A stretch of DNA of 21,255 nucleotides. Source: Acidobacteriota bacterium (GTDB lineage: Bacteria > Acidobacteriota > Blastocatellia > Pyrinomonadales > Pyrinomonadaceae). The notes under the pieces were generated by a model, which was not told the DNA's origin, searched no databases, and was given only the letters and a program-made list of their open reading frames with translations. The translations under genes were made by a program, and so were the position numbers. Below, one piece after another: positions 7,697 through 15,356 of the stretch; the stretch's first letter is position 1, and each line of letters starts with the position of its first letter. The stretch lies in contig JAHEEZ010000033.1 of the NCBI GenBank assembly GCA_024640445.1, positions 1 to 21,255 of the forward strand, written 5' to 3'.

Positions 7697-7723
7697 GCCC
7701 CTTCGAACATTGTTCGAAGGGGC
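7697..7723 (-). terminator. Intrinsic terminator after the yceI-like gene
   Basis: Perfect 12-bp arms (gccccttcgaac / gttcgaaggggc) surround a 3-base loop. The hairpin starts 25 bp beyond the stop of the YceI-like gene. On the - strand it is followed by 'tcttgcgtgttta', a moderate U-rich tail. Confidence 0.75.
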
Positions 7724-7747
7724 CTGTTTCCAATCGCTGGACTTTGT

Positions 7748-8446
7748 CTATTTCGCCGCCGCGGCCGCTTTCTGCTTGACGGACTCAAGCTGAAGTTCTA
7801 TCCGTATAACATCGGAAAGCACTGCCGTACCGTCAGGCAGATTTCCTCCGTAATTTACATTGAACTCCCTCCGATTGATGCTGGTCGAAGCATCGATCCC
7901 CATCCGCACGGTTCCGCGTTCGTCTTTCATAGGTCCGTAGAACCTGAACGGGATCGTAACCTGCTTTGTCACGCCCTTCATGGTCAGGTCCCCGATCAGT
8001 AAATAGCCCTTCCCTTTCTTTTTTACTTCGGTGCTCTTGAAGGTCATCTCGGGATATACGTCCACCTCAAAGAAATCCTTGCTCCGGAGATGATTGTCGC
8101 GGGCGTTTACTCGCGTGTCGACGCTTTTCATCTGTGCCGTGAATTCAACCTTCGAGTTCTTGATCTTGTCCGCGTCAAAGTCGACATTGCCGGTAAAATC
8201 GTTGAAACTGCCAGGCACATCCACAAGCCCCATATGCCGGACCCTGAACCCTATGTAGCTGTGAGCCTTGTCGAATGAATAGACGCCCGACTGATCCTCT
8301 TTGGACAATTTCTCCGAGGACTCAAAGCTCTCGAACCGCTCTTCGAGGTCGGGGGTTCGCGCATTTGTTACAAACTGAAATCCCGCGAACACTGACAATG
8401 CCAGCGCCGCCGCAATTCCGGAAAAGATGATCTTCCTCTTGTACAT
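7748..8446 (-). CDS. Exported YceI-family lipid-binding protein
   Basis: This 232-residue protein has an N-terminal signal or anchor segment (positively charged MYKRK, then a hydrophobic stretch to about residue 26) and a charged linker (31-52). The YceI lipocalin-like beta-barrel spans residues 55-224, starting with YSFDKAHSYIGFRVRHMGLVDVPGSF and ending with LSDVIRIELQLESV. Family landmarks seen are SVDTRVNARDNHLRSKDFF (about 108-126), YPEMTFKST and GDLTMKGVTKQVTIPF. YceI proteins bind polyisoprenoid-type lipids in the periplasm, and some are induced by stress or high pH; the ligand here is unknown. AAGGA stands close to the ATG, with a second AGGAG further upstream. The gene ends at a strong hairpin terminator, so it is likely a single-gene unit. 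Confidence 0.92.
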   Translation of the reverse strand: MYKRKIIFSGIAAALALSVFAGFQFVTNARTPDLEERFESFESSEKLSKEDQSGVYSFDKAHSYIGFRVRHMGLVDVPGSFNDFTGNVDFDADKIKNSKVEFTAQMKSVDTRVNARDNHLRSKDFFEVDVYPEMTFKSTEVKKKGKGYLLIGDLTMKGVTKQVTIPFRFYGPMKDERGTVRMGIDASTSINRREFNVNYGGNLPDGTAVLSDVIRIELQLESVKQKAAAAAK

Positions 8447-8595
8447 ACTTCCTTAACTCCTATAAAACCTGACCACTAGAATATCCTATGATTTTAGACC
8501 ACGCGGGTGACCAATACAAAAAGACCTGCCTTTTCAAAGTGGTTTCGCAAGGAGGCCTCGGGTGGATTCAGTTAAACTGACAAAGAATTCCCTGT

Positions 8596-9036
8596 CTAAT
8601 TCTCCTGCGCTTCTACCAGCTTCTTGAGATTTTTCAGGTCGTTATTCAGATCGTCATCGATCTTTCGGGAGAGTATCGTGATAGGAGTGTTGTATTGCAG
8701 TTCGCCAATGCTCATCAGCGTGACCCGTGCTGTCGTACCGCCTTCTGCCTTGTGCAGTTCATACCTCTGCTTCATCTCGAACGGTTCGTCCAGGTAAAGC
8801 TCCGCGATCTTCTCCGGCTCGTATTTCAGCACCAGCACCTTTGCCGAATACCGCTTGTTCATAAAATCGCCGACACGTTCCACCTTTGCCCCTTTCTTGT
8901 AAAGCCCTGATTCCATCGGGAACACTTCGCGGAGGCTCCTGATCCAGAGTTTGTCCATCTTTGGATTGAACATCACATCTGCGACCTTGGAAGGAGACTT
9001 CTCGATGAAGATCTCTGCACGGACTTCGATTGCCAT
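8596..9036 (-). CDS. SRPBCC/START-like small protein
   Basis: This 146-residue cytoplasmic protein begins MAIEVRAEIFIEKSPSKVAD, the usual first strand and helix of SRPBCC (polyketide cyclase/Bet v1-like) domains. It continues with MFNPKMDKLWIRSLREVFP, a later GDFMNKRYSAKVLVLKYEPEKIAEL sheet and a long C-terminal helix (about 120-144). The full domain fills the protein. Such proteins bind hydrophobic ligands; the ligand cannot be guessed. A strong AAGGAG is located about ten bases before the ATG, and a plausible promoter lies at 9093-9121. Confidence 0.85.
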   Translation of the reverse strand: MAIEVRAEIFIEKSPSKVADVMFNPKMDKLWIRSLREVFPMESGLYKKGAKVERVGDFMNKRYSAKVLVLKYEPEKIAELYLDEPFEMKQRYELHKAEGGTTARVTLMSIGELQYNTPITILSRKIDDDLNNDLKNLKKLVEAQEN

Positions 9037-9092
9037 CTGGATTCTCTCCTTATAGGGTTATGCGCGGAAATGTCTGGGGACAGTCCGACAAG

Positions 9093-9121
9093 AAGATATC
9101 AGCAAGTAATATATCTGTAAA
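9093..9121 (-). promoter_or_regulatory. Candidate sigma-70-type promoter for the SRPBCC gene
   Basis: On the - strand TTTACA (9116-9121) is followed by a 17-bp spacer and TATCTT (9093-9098). Transcription would start near 9086, giving a leader of about 50 bases before the ATG at 9036. This rests on consensus matching only. Confidence 0.4.
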
Positions 9122-9149
9122 GCATTAGAACTGTTGAGGATACGTAGCC

Positions 9150-9764
9150 TTATACTCCTGTCTGCCAGTTCTTGATCGCCGCGATCGGGTAAAGAAGCAT
9201 CACGATGTTGATCAGAAGACTGTCGCGAATGGTGACCATAAGCATTATCTCGATCACCGCGAAAAGTATCAGGGACTTCCAGAAACGCAGCTTGTACGCG
9301 GTAATGAAGCCTATTACACAGGAGATCACATCGCCGATAGAATTCGTGATCGAGTCACCGAAGTAATCAAGCGAAGCTGTGTTTGCCCGGTATTTTCCAA
9401 TAATGAAGGGCGAGTTCTCGATGACCTCCCACAGGCTTTCGCCAAAGACTGCGACCAGTAATAACCACGAGAAGGTTATCCGGCCCCGGAACAGAAGGTT
9501 CGCGCCCCACAAGAAGAGAACACCGTGCAGAAGGTGCGTGAATGAGTAAGGATCAAACAAGTGCTGGGACGTGTGCGAACTCCAGGCGTCCTTCGTTATC
9601 AGGTAGATCGCCGAATCAAGTTCGCACCACCATACCCTTCCCTGGAACCACAGTTGGACCGTCATCAGGAGGATGATCGAAGCCATCAGTATCCAAGGCA
9701 GATAGTCGATGAACCTTTCGTGGCGGAACAATCCGTTCCGGGGCCTGTGTTCTTTCTTGTTCAT
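9150..9764 (-). CDS. DUF2585 (UPF0314-type) integral membrane protein
   Basis: This 204-residue protein has about five hydrophobic segments (near 21-41, 76-93, 97-112, 140-157 and 163-198). The sequence carries the DUF2585 hallmarks from memory: WWCE (residues 45-48), WSSHTSQHLFDPYSFTHLLHG (61-81), ESLWEVIENSPFIIGKYR (109-126), SLDYFGDSITNSIGD (131-145) and IRDSLLINIVML (179-190). The function of the family is not established; the conserved His, Glu and Asp residues in membrane-facing loops suggest an enzyme-like or metal-binding site. The gene begins 11 bp after the stop of the creatininase-family gene, so the two are probably co-transcribed. No clear Shine-Dalgarno precedes it, consistent with translational coupling. 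Confidence 0.85.
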   Translation of the reverse strand: MNKKEHRPRNGLFRHERFIDYLPWILMASIILLMTVQLWFQGRVWWCELDSAIYLITKDAWSSHTSQHLFDPYSFTHLLHGVLFLWGANLLFRGRITFSWLLLVAVFGESLWEVIENSPFIIGKYRANTASLDYFGDSITNSIGDVISCVIGFITAYKLRFWKSLILFAVIEIMLMVTIRDSLLINIVMLLYPIAAIKNWQTGV

Positions 9765-9775
9765 CTAAGCGGATG

Positions 9776-10597
9776 TTAGAGTTTGGCCATATCCCACTTC
9801 CGGCGTACCTCGATTATTAGAGCCGCGACCTTCTCATTCACTTTCCTGAAGTATTCGTCCGCTTTTTTCTGATCGAACTTTGGATAACCCTCACCTTCTT
9901 TGTAGAGTCCGATCGACGAAGGAAAGGGAAACGCCGCCCACGTGCCGGACCTTGGAAACGGGGTCGCAAGGTCGTCATTGTATCGTTTCTGATCCACAAG
10001 CGTCGCGTCTATCGCCTGGATATATGCCGTCTCGTTCCAGCCGGCGTGACCGCCGTCCTCACCGAAAACTTCCTGCGTTACATCGGACGCGAAAGACCAC
10101 CAGTTGATCACAAGAGTTCGGACCCTTTTCTCGATCGCGACCTCTTCAGCAACCGATTGGAGAACTGCGGTCTGGCCCCCGCCATGTCCGTTCAGGATGA
10201 TGATGTTGCGGAAACCGTTCTTCACCAGGCCTTCGATGATCTCTTTGACGAACGGACGATATGCCTTCTCCGAAATCCGGAACGCGCCCGGATAGCCTTC
10301 AAGACTTCCCGTGATCCCGTATGGAAGAGTGGGCGCGATCATCGCGTTGGTCTGTTTCGCGATCGCCTTTGCCATTGCGGCCGGAGCTGTATTGTCCGCT
10401 CCGTTGTTCACGACTCCGTGCGGCTCCAGGGTGCCGGTCGGCAGCAAGACCGTGTCGATCTTGGAAGGAACCGTTTCGCCGAATTCCATCCAGTTGATCC
10501 GGTCCATCTCGCGGGTTGTGACGATGTCGGCAGATTGCGCAAAGATACCGACGGCCATTGCCGCCGTCAGTATGAAGAGCAAGGGAAGATATTTCAT
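9776..10597 (-). CDS. Exported creatininase-family amidohydrolase
   Basis: This 273-residue protein has a clear signal peptide (MKYLPLLFILTAAMAVGIFA-QS). The mature part carries creatininase-family metal-site motifs: PTGTLEPHG (E58, H60), NNGADN (D68), LNGHGGGQ (H138) and DGGHAGWNET (H184, E189). Family members are metal-dependent hydrolases of cyclic or linear amides such as creatinine and formamides. The residues of the generic family are present; a true creatininase assignment is not justified. Most relatives are cytoplasmic, so export is a notable feature. AGGAG stands five bases before the ATG. It forms a two-gene unit with the downstream DUF2585 membrane protein. Confidence 0.9.
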   Translation of the reverse strand: MKYLPLLFILTAAMAVGIFAQSADIVTTREMDRINWMEFGETVPSKIDTVLLPTGTLEPHGVVNNGADNTAPAAMAKAIAKQTNAMIAPTLPYGITGSLEGYPGAFRISEKAYRPFVKEIIEGLVKNGFRNIIILNGHGGGQTAVLQSVAEEVAIEKRVRTLVINWWSFASDVTQEVFGEDGGHAGWNETAYIQAIDATLVDQKRYNDDLATPFPRSGTWAAFPFPSSIGLYKEGEGYPKFDQKKADEYFRKVNEKVAALIIEVRRKWDMAKL

Positions 10598-11015
10598 ACG
10601 GACTCCTGTCTGAGTGCTGGCAAATGATCGGAAGATTCAAAGGCGAACATAACGGCGGTTCGAATCATGACGTTGAGTTTACGACATAGCGGGGAATTTT
10701 ACAGTAAAGATGAGGAAAAGATCGTTCGACCCACTGCTCACCGTCTTTTCGCTTCGCTCACGGCAGGCAAGACGGCTCCTGTTCACTCGAACACGACCCA
10801 CTGCTCACCGTCTTTTCGCTTCGCTCACGGCAGGCAAGGCGGCTCCTGTTCACACGAACACGACACACTGCTCACCGTCTTTTCGCTTCGCTCACGGCAG
10901 GCAAGACAGCTCCTGTTCACTCGAACACGACCCACTGCTCACCGTCTTTTCGCTTCGCTCACGGCAGGCAAGGCTGCCTGCGCTCCAGTCGCAAACGCGC
11001 CTCACCCATCACTCA
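10598..11015. other. Spacer of 418 bp dominated by a tandem repeat
   Basis: No gene is supported here. The part near the creatininase start (10598-10700) presumably holds its promoter. The rest is the 67-bp repeat array and a short tail up to the DUF2911 stop codon. Apparent + strand reading frames across this region arise because the repeat unit has no stop codons in some frames. Confidence 0.6.
10732..10974. repeat. 67-bp tandem repeat array, three full copies plus a partial fourth
   Basis: Units start at 10732, 10799, 10866 and 10933 with the anchor 'cactgctcaccgtctttt', giving a constant period of 67 bp. Units differ at only a few positions, for example gacgg / ggcgg / gacag after 'caggcaa', and tcactcg versus tcacacg. 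The copies are directly adjacent with no unique spacers. The last unit breaks off at a small hairpin (GCAGGCA / TGCCTGC, 10964-10981). Confidence 0.9.
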
Positions 11016-11885
11016 TCACTTTCTGATAGAGTCCCAGAACAGCTGCGTCTGCTCCACGTAGTTAGCGTTGTTGCTCTCTTTCGCCCAGGCATTCGCTTCA
11101 GCGATCATGTTCAGCGCAGCCGCCTTCTTGCCCTGTTTGAAGAGGATCTTGGCGGCAAGGAGACCGTACCGGGGATTCTTAGGGCTTTTTTCCAGGGCCG
11201 AGTTTATCCAACCGATCGCCTTGTCAAGATCGCCGTCGTTGTTAAGGTAATACTCCGCGGCCAGGAAGTAGTTAAAATCCGAGGCAGTCGCCGGATCTTT
11301 GAGCAGTTCTCCGATCTGCCGGTCCACGTTGCCGTCAACATCGTACACAACCGGGAAGGCGACTCGAGTATTCTCCCAGCTCAGTACCACGTCGACCGAG
11401 TTACTGGTGAGATTCGCGAACTCGATCGTGAACGTTTCGACAAAGTGGTCGGTCCGTAAAGGGGTCGATTTGAAGCGAAACACATCGTCCGCCTGTTTGT
11501 AGACGTCGCCCGCCAGCGCCCTCAAACGAAGGTTGCTGTGGATGATCATCGTCCACTCGCCCTCACCCGGGATCGTGTAGAGAGCGTAGGTTCCCGCCTT
11601 CAGGGGAATTCCGGCAACTTTTACATCTTCGGCAAAGGTCAGTTTCGTAGAGGCATTGGCACCGGTCCTCCATATCTCCCCAAACGGAACCAGTCCGCCA
11701 AAGATCTTTCTTCCTTTGGCGCTCGGCCTGGCGTAACTGAGCTTTACCTGAGACAACGCGACGTCCTGCGTTATCTCAGCCTGGGGACTTAATGTGGGGA
11801 CGTTCAGTCTCTTTTCACCGTCCTGGCCAAGATTTATTTGCGATAGCGATAGTGCAACGACTACAGTCAGCAGAAATTTGATCAT
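11016..11885 (-). CDS. Exported DUF2911 protein with C-terminal TPR-like region
   Basis: The protein has 289 residues from the ATG at 11885, chosen because GGAGG lies four bases upstream and the signal peptide (MIKFLLTVVVALSLSQINLGQ) begins there. A longer frame to 11921 adds twelve residues with no signal character. Residues about 30-175 form the DUF2911 domain, seen as VKLSYARPSAKGRKIFGG, FGEIWRTGANASTKLTF and LKAGTYALYTIPGEGEWTMII. From about 203 to the end, paired helices (FNYFLAAEYYLNN, LDKAIGWINSALEKSPKNP, YGLLAAKILFKQGKKAAALNMI) look like two TPR repeats. DUF2911 proteins are common exported proteins in Bacteroidota and Acidobacteriota with no known activity. It is divergent from the small membrane protein gene on +. 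Confidence 0.9.
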   Translation of the reverse strand: MIKFLLTVVVALSLSQINLGQDGEKRLNVPTLSPQAEITQDVALSQVKLSYARPSAKGRKIFGGLVPFGEIWRTGANASTKLTFAEDVKVAGIPLKAGTYALYTIPGEGEWTMIIHSNLRLRALAGDVYKQADDVFRFKSTPLRTDHFVETFTIEFANLTSNSVDVVLSWENTRVAFPVVYDVDGNVDRQIGELLKDPATASDFNYFLAAEYYLNNDGDLDKAIGWINSALEKSPKNPRYGLLAAKILFKQGKKAAALNMIAEANAWAKESNNANYVEQTQLFWDSIRK

Positions 11886-11945
11886 CTTCCCTCCGTGAAA
11901 GTGCCGCGTCCGGCGGCGCAATTTGTTAAGTATTTGATTTCAGAC

Positions 11946-11957
11946 ATTGTAAACAAT
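11946..11957. promoter_or_regulatory. Short inverted repeat in the divergent promoter region
   Basis: ATTGT / ACAAT arms are separated by two bases, between the divergent DUF2911 and small membrane protein genes. It could be an operator. At this length it could also occur by chance. Confidence 0.2.
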
Positions 11958-12009
11958 CGATTAGTCAGTTAAAACTTTGGTGAACTATAAAGGAGAATCT
12001 ATAGAACCG

Positions 12010-12261
12010 ATGTCGATCAAGAAGATAATCGCCGTTGTATACACCGTACTAGCTATCCTCGCCGTAGCCGCCGGATTCCTGGCGCCTAACCAGGGACCGC
12101 TGAACTTCATATTCGTTTACCTTCTGGGATTGCCCTGGGTACTTGTTGGGAATCTGTTCTCTGAGGTCGGCGTCGTTGGCGGTTACGCGCTGGGGATCGG
12201 TTCCCTGATCCTGAACGCAGCGATCCTTTGGTGGTGGGCTCTGCGCAAGAGTTCGAAATAA
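12010..12261 (+). CDS. Small two-helix membrane protein of unknown function
   Basis: The protein has 83 residues if the ATG at 12010 is used. Two hydrophobic segments are visible, VVYTVLAILAVAAGFLA near the start and an extended stretch from about FIFVYLLGLPWVLVGNLF through LGIGSLILNAAILWWWAL, ending in a positively charged RKSSK tail. I do not recognise the family. The frame is open upstream to a TTG at 11977 and a GTG at 11980. The best Shine-Dalgarno, AGGAG at 11991-11995, is 14 bases before the ATG. That is longer than usual, so the start is uncertain. The gene converges on the dipeptidase gene and shares the hairpin at 12267-12294 with it. Confidence 0.65.
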   Translation: MSIKKIIAVVYTVLAILAVAAGFLAPNQGPLNFIFVYLLGLPWVLVGNLFSEVGVVGGYALGIGSLILNAAILWWWALRKSSK

Positions 12262-12266
12262 CAAAA

Positions 12267-12294
12267 CGCCGCGGATCGAACGACTTCCGCGGCG
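12267..12294 (-). terminator. Intrinsic terminator after the dipeptidase gene
   Basis: Nine-bp GC arms (cgccgcgga / tccgcggcg) enclose a 10-base loop. On the - strand the hairpin is followed by 'ttttgttattt', a good U-rich tail, 24 bp after the dipeptidase stop. On + the tail is not U-rich, though the hairpin also sits just after the small membrane gene. Confidence 0.7.
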
Positions 12295-12317
12295 CCTTGC
12301 TGCGCACCATCGAGTTG

Positions 12318-13637
12318 TCAGCTTGCCGCCTGAAGTTTCTTTGCCACTTTCTGAACCTCGTCCAGTACCCGGAGAAGGTTACCGCTCCAGATCTTCTTGA
12401 TCTCTTCCTTTGTGTAACCCCTGCGGACTAGCTCCAGTGTCACGTTGAACGTTTCGGAAGCGTCCCGCCACCCTTCAATTCCGCCGCCACCGTCAAAGTC
12501 CGAACTGATCCCGACGTGGTCTATCCCGATCTTCTTCACAAGGTAATCAATGTGATCCACGAAATCCTTCACGTTCACGTCGGGCGCCTTTTCCTTAAGC
12601 CGCTCATCGATCACGGGGCGCGCCTTTCTCTGGACGGCCGCAAATTTTTCGATGAACGCTTCGCGTTCCTTTTCCGGAAGCTTCATTATCTCTTCGCGCG
12701 ATGAGGGAAGCTTGATGCCTTCCTTTTCCGCGAACTCCTGCAGGATCTCCCGGCCAAGCTTCTCCCGAAGCGCTGTCTTCTCTGCGTTGACATACGCGCC
12801 CAGCGCGACCGCCTGGACCACACCGCCGTTCTTCTTTATCCAGCCGAGCTGTTCATCGTCCAGGTTGCGGCTGTGATCGCACAGAGCTCTCGCCGATGAA
12901 TGCGAGGCAATGACGGGAGCCTTGGAAAGCTCGATCATCTGGCGGATCGCCTCCTTTGAAGGATGGGAAATATCGACCATGACCCCCCACTTATTCATCT
13001 CGGCGACCGCCTTCATTCCCATTTCGCTGAGTCCATTGTTGAGCCAGACACCGTCCTTCTCTCCGGTGTTCGAATCGGAAAACTGGCTGTGCCCGTTGTG
13101 CGCCAGAGACATATACCGCGCGCCCCGCTCCCAGAATTTTCTTACGTTGCCAAGATCGGTGCCCATCGGGTACGCGTTCTCGACACCTATCATCGCCACA
13201 AGCTTTCCTTGCTTGTGAAGCCTTCGCACATCATCCGAGGTCCGCGCAAGGCCGATCCTGTCCGGCGCGTACTTTGTCACAAGCCGTTCGATCGAATCGA
13301 ATTTATCGATAGCGTTAGCGTAAGCCTTCTTGTATCCCGCTTCATCAAGATCGCCCTGGCCCGTGTAGACGATGAACCACGCCACATCGAGCCCGCCTTC
13401 CTTCATCTTTGGGATGTTGACCTGTGTATCAAGCTTTTGGGAGTAATTCTTCTCATCCGTAAAGTTCGCGGTGTTGATGTCATCGTGCGTGTCGAGAGTG
13501 ATCACCTCCGCGTGAATCTTCTTCGCCTTTGCGATCAGTTCGTCTTCGTTCAATTGTTTCTTGGATCCCTGCTGCGAAACGGTCGTGCCGATAAGCAGCA
13601 AGGAGGCGATGATAGCGGACAAAAAGATCTTCTTCAT
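12318..13637 (-). CDS. Exported membrane dipeptidase (peptidase M19)
   Basis: This 439-residue protein has a signal peptide (MKKIFLSAIIASLLLIGTTVS). All metal-site residues of the renal-dipeptidase family are visible: DTHDD (H51, D53), GVENAY (E153), DISHPS (H225), ASHSSAR (H246) and ISSDFDGG (D380). Supporting segments are LAHNGHSQFSDS and the C-terminal WSGNLLRVLDEV helix. Family enzymes use two zinc ions to hydrolyse dipeptides, often with broad specificity including D-residues. The protein is presumably periplasmic and acts in dipeptide scavenging or cell-wall peptide turnover. A highly charged helical insertion (about residues 286-352) lies before the last barrel strands. GGAG stands six bases before the ATG. 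It starts 63 bp after the stop of the upstream paralog gene, so co-transcription is possible, and it ends at a good terminator. Confidence 0.94.
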   Translation of the reverse strand: MKKIFLSAIIASLLLIGTTVSQQGSKKQLNEDELIAKAKKIHAEVITLDTHDDINTANFTDEKNYSQKLDTQVNIPKMKEGGLDVAWFIVYTGQGDLDEAGYKKAYANAIDKFDSIERLVTKYAPDRIGLARTSDDVRRLHKQGKLVAMIGVENAYPMGTDLGNVRKFWERGARYMSLAHNGHSQFSDSNTGEKDGVWLNNGLSEMGMKAVAEMNKWGVMVDISHPSKEAIRQMIELSKAPVIASHSSARALCDHSRNLDDEQLGWIKKNGGVVQAVALGAYVNAEKTALREKLGREILQEFAEKEGIKLPSSREEIMKLPEKEREAFIEKFAAVQRKARPVIDERLKEKAPDVNVKDFVDHIDYLVKKIGIDHVGISSDFDGGGGIEGWRDASETFNVTLELVRRGYTKEEIKKIWSGNLLRVLDEVQKVAKKLQAAS

Positions 13638-13700
13638 ATGCCTCTCCGGAAATTTCAGATTTTGTATTGCGCCGGTACTGGCGCCTGGGATTGCCGTAGC

Positions 13701-14915
13701 TTAACCTGCTCGCTTTCTCATAAGCAAGAACATAAACACGCCAATGAGTATCGCGATCACCGGAACCGCCACGTAAAAGATGGACCCGAGCGCAGGGATC
13801 GTCGTCGCGGCCTCCGTCGATGCCTTTCTTTCCAACTCCGCATCAGCGTTCGCAGAAGCGAGGGCCGCGTAGTGTTTGGTGTCCTTCAGGAAGGAACTGA
13901 GCTTGCTCTTGGCCTGATTTTCGATGGACCCGCGCAATAGCCCCGCCAGCTTTCCCCGCAGTGCGCTTGCCCTTGAACGATTTACGAAGACAAGGTAGGT
14001 TTCGGAGTCTCGCCTTCCTTCGGGAATCCCTGACAGCACCGCTACTCCAAGGGATGAATCGAAGTAGTGGTTCGCGAAGATCTGTTTTGAAACGCTGTAC
14101 ATGCTTCCCGCGTCACCTACGCCGGTCCGAAGCGACATTGAATGCGTGAACATTACAACCGGCTTAAGCCCTACCTTGACCGCCGACCAGGTAATGTCGT
14201 TTTCTGCACCTTCTGGTTTTCCGGACGGATATCCGCGGACATACAATGCAAACGCGGGATAGCGTTCGTCGATCCAGTACAGTTTCGCCATCAGATCCTT
14301 GTACTCGTCGCCAAGCGGAACGACCAGGTCCGTATCACGGTAGACCATAAGGGACGGATCCCCGTTCTCCGAGTATCTCCTTACATATTCCGTAAGGGTT
14401 TTCTTCAGAAGGTTTTGAGCGGATGAATTCGCATCCGATGATTCCCAGTCGACATCTCTCCGCAGCGCCTCGATGATCTCCGCGGACAGGTTCCATTCAC
14501 AGTCGCCGATCCGGCATTCCCTGAGGTCTGCCAGCTCGCCTTCTCCAAAAGCGAGATCTTTCAGATCATCCGCCTGAACGGGAAGACTAAAGGCGCCGGA
14601 TTGTCTCGACGTGTTCCGCTTTTGGCTGTCGACAGTCCGGCGGAATCCCTTGAGGGCCATCTCGAACGAAAATGGGATCCTGACCGCTCCTATCAGCGCG
14701 ACCTCGCGTTTCACGCTTCTGGTTAGTTCCTTGACGACGATCTCGCCTTTTTCCAGTCTCTCGATTTCTTGTTCGGTGAACTCGCCTGATTTTCTCAGGT
14801 CTGCGCGGATGGTTTCCGCGGTGACGACATCCTGTCCCGGTGCGGCACCCGCGAGCAGCGCTGTGCACACCATCGCAGCAAGGGTCAAATAGATGAACTG
14901 ATTCTTCGTAAACAT
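13701..14915 (-). CDS. Secreted, C-terminally anchored protein of unknown function (paralog B)
   Basis: This 404-residue protein has an N-terminal signal (hydrophobic 8-25, then APGQ) and a C-terminal transmembrane helix (about 379-399) followed by RKRAG. This predicts a large extracytoplasmic domain held by its tail. It is a clear paralog of the protein at 18183-19409. Shared landmarks are KGEIVVKEL (56-64), a CRIGDCEWNLSAEII block (C134, C139), LMVYRD, W...VGLKPVVMFTH (243-258), SKQIFANHYFDSSLG (276-290), and YLVFVNRSRASALRGKLAGLLR (307-328). I have no family name for it. The CxxxxC pair may form a disulfide. The upstream gap to the channel gene is 441 bp and contains that gene's terminator, so it likely has its own promoter. 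Only a weak GGA precedes the start. Confidence 0.75.
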   Translation of the reverse strand: MFTKNQFIYLTLAAMVCTALLAGAAPGQDVVTAETIRADLRKSGEFTEQEIERLEKGEIVVKELTRSVKREVALIGAVRIPFSFEMALKGFRRTVDSQKRNTSRQSGAFSLPVQADDLKDLAFGEGELADLRECRIGDCEWNLSAEIIEALRRDVDWESSDANSSAQNLLKKTLTEYVRRYSENGDPSLMVYRDTDLVVPLGDEYKDLMAKLYWIDERYPAFALYVRGYPSGKPEGAENDITWSAVKVGLKPVVMFTHSMSLRTGVGDAGSMYSVSKQIFANHYFDSSLGVAVLSGIPEGRRDSETYLVFVNRSRASALRGKLAGLLRGSIENQAKSKLSSFLKDTKHYAALASANADAELERKASTEAATTIPALGSIFYVAVPVIAILIGVFMFLLMRKRAG

Positions 14916-15356
14916 CGTGATTTCCGTTAACTATATCCTAAACGGCTACCCCGTTCACACTTCATGTCCCGGTTTAACCAGGTATGTCGGTATCCCTTCA
15001 GGTTATGTAAAGAAGATGTAATCCATTCGTAATCGAGGATTCACATTCCGTTGATATGCTACGCCAAATTACGTTCTAACCTACATTCTGATCGAAGACT
15101 GAGTCCTCCACCGTTTTTCTAATTCGCCAGGACACTAATTCGATCATAACCGCAGGCAACCTGGTTCCTGAATCTCAAGGACTCCTCTTCAATTTGAATG
15201 AGGACAGACCGTCCGGAAGACCGCTTCTTGTCTTATCCGACGAAGTGAGCGGATCAACAACAGTTCACTCTATCGAGATGAGCCTCTACCCGGCCAAAAA
15301 CGAAGCGGCCCGGTTCCTTTTCAGGGGCCGGGCCGCTGTTCCTTAGCAGAACAGAT
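14916..15356. other. Long spacer between the channel gene and paralog B
   Basis: These 441 bp hold the channel-gene terminator (15304-15337) and otherwise no credible gene. An imperfect inverted repeat (tcctcttcaa / ttgaatgagga) lies near 15184-15205. The length and AT-richer composition near 14990-15120 suggest that the promoter for paralog B lies here; I could not fix a definite -35/-10 pair. Confidence 0.4.
15304..15337 (-). terminator. Intrinsic terminator after the mechanosensitive channel gene
   Basis: Ten-bp arms (agcggcccgg / ccgggccgct) enclose a 14-base loop. On the - strand the hairpin is followed by 'tcgtttttgg', a run of five U in RNA. It starts about 20 bp after the channel stop codon, separating the channel transcript from paralog B. 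Confidence 0.78.

Noticed and set aside
10732..10974. CRISPR array
   Set aside because: The 67-bp units are directly adjacent with no unique spacers, and there are no cas genes in the window.
10710..11459. 249-residue + strand ORF across the 67-bp repeats
   Set aside because: It runs through non-coding tandem repeats and then antisense to the DUF2911 gene. Its composition is that of a stop-poor repeat and it has no recognisable domain.
12963..13940. 325-residue + strand ORF
   Set aside because: It is antisense to the M19 dipeptidase, whose metal ligands are all present. It is a shadow frame.
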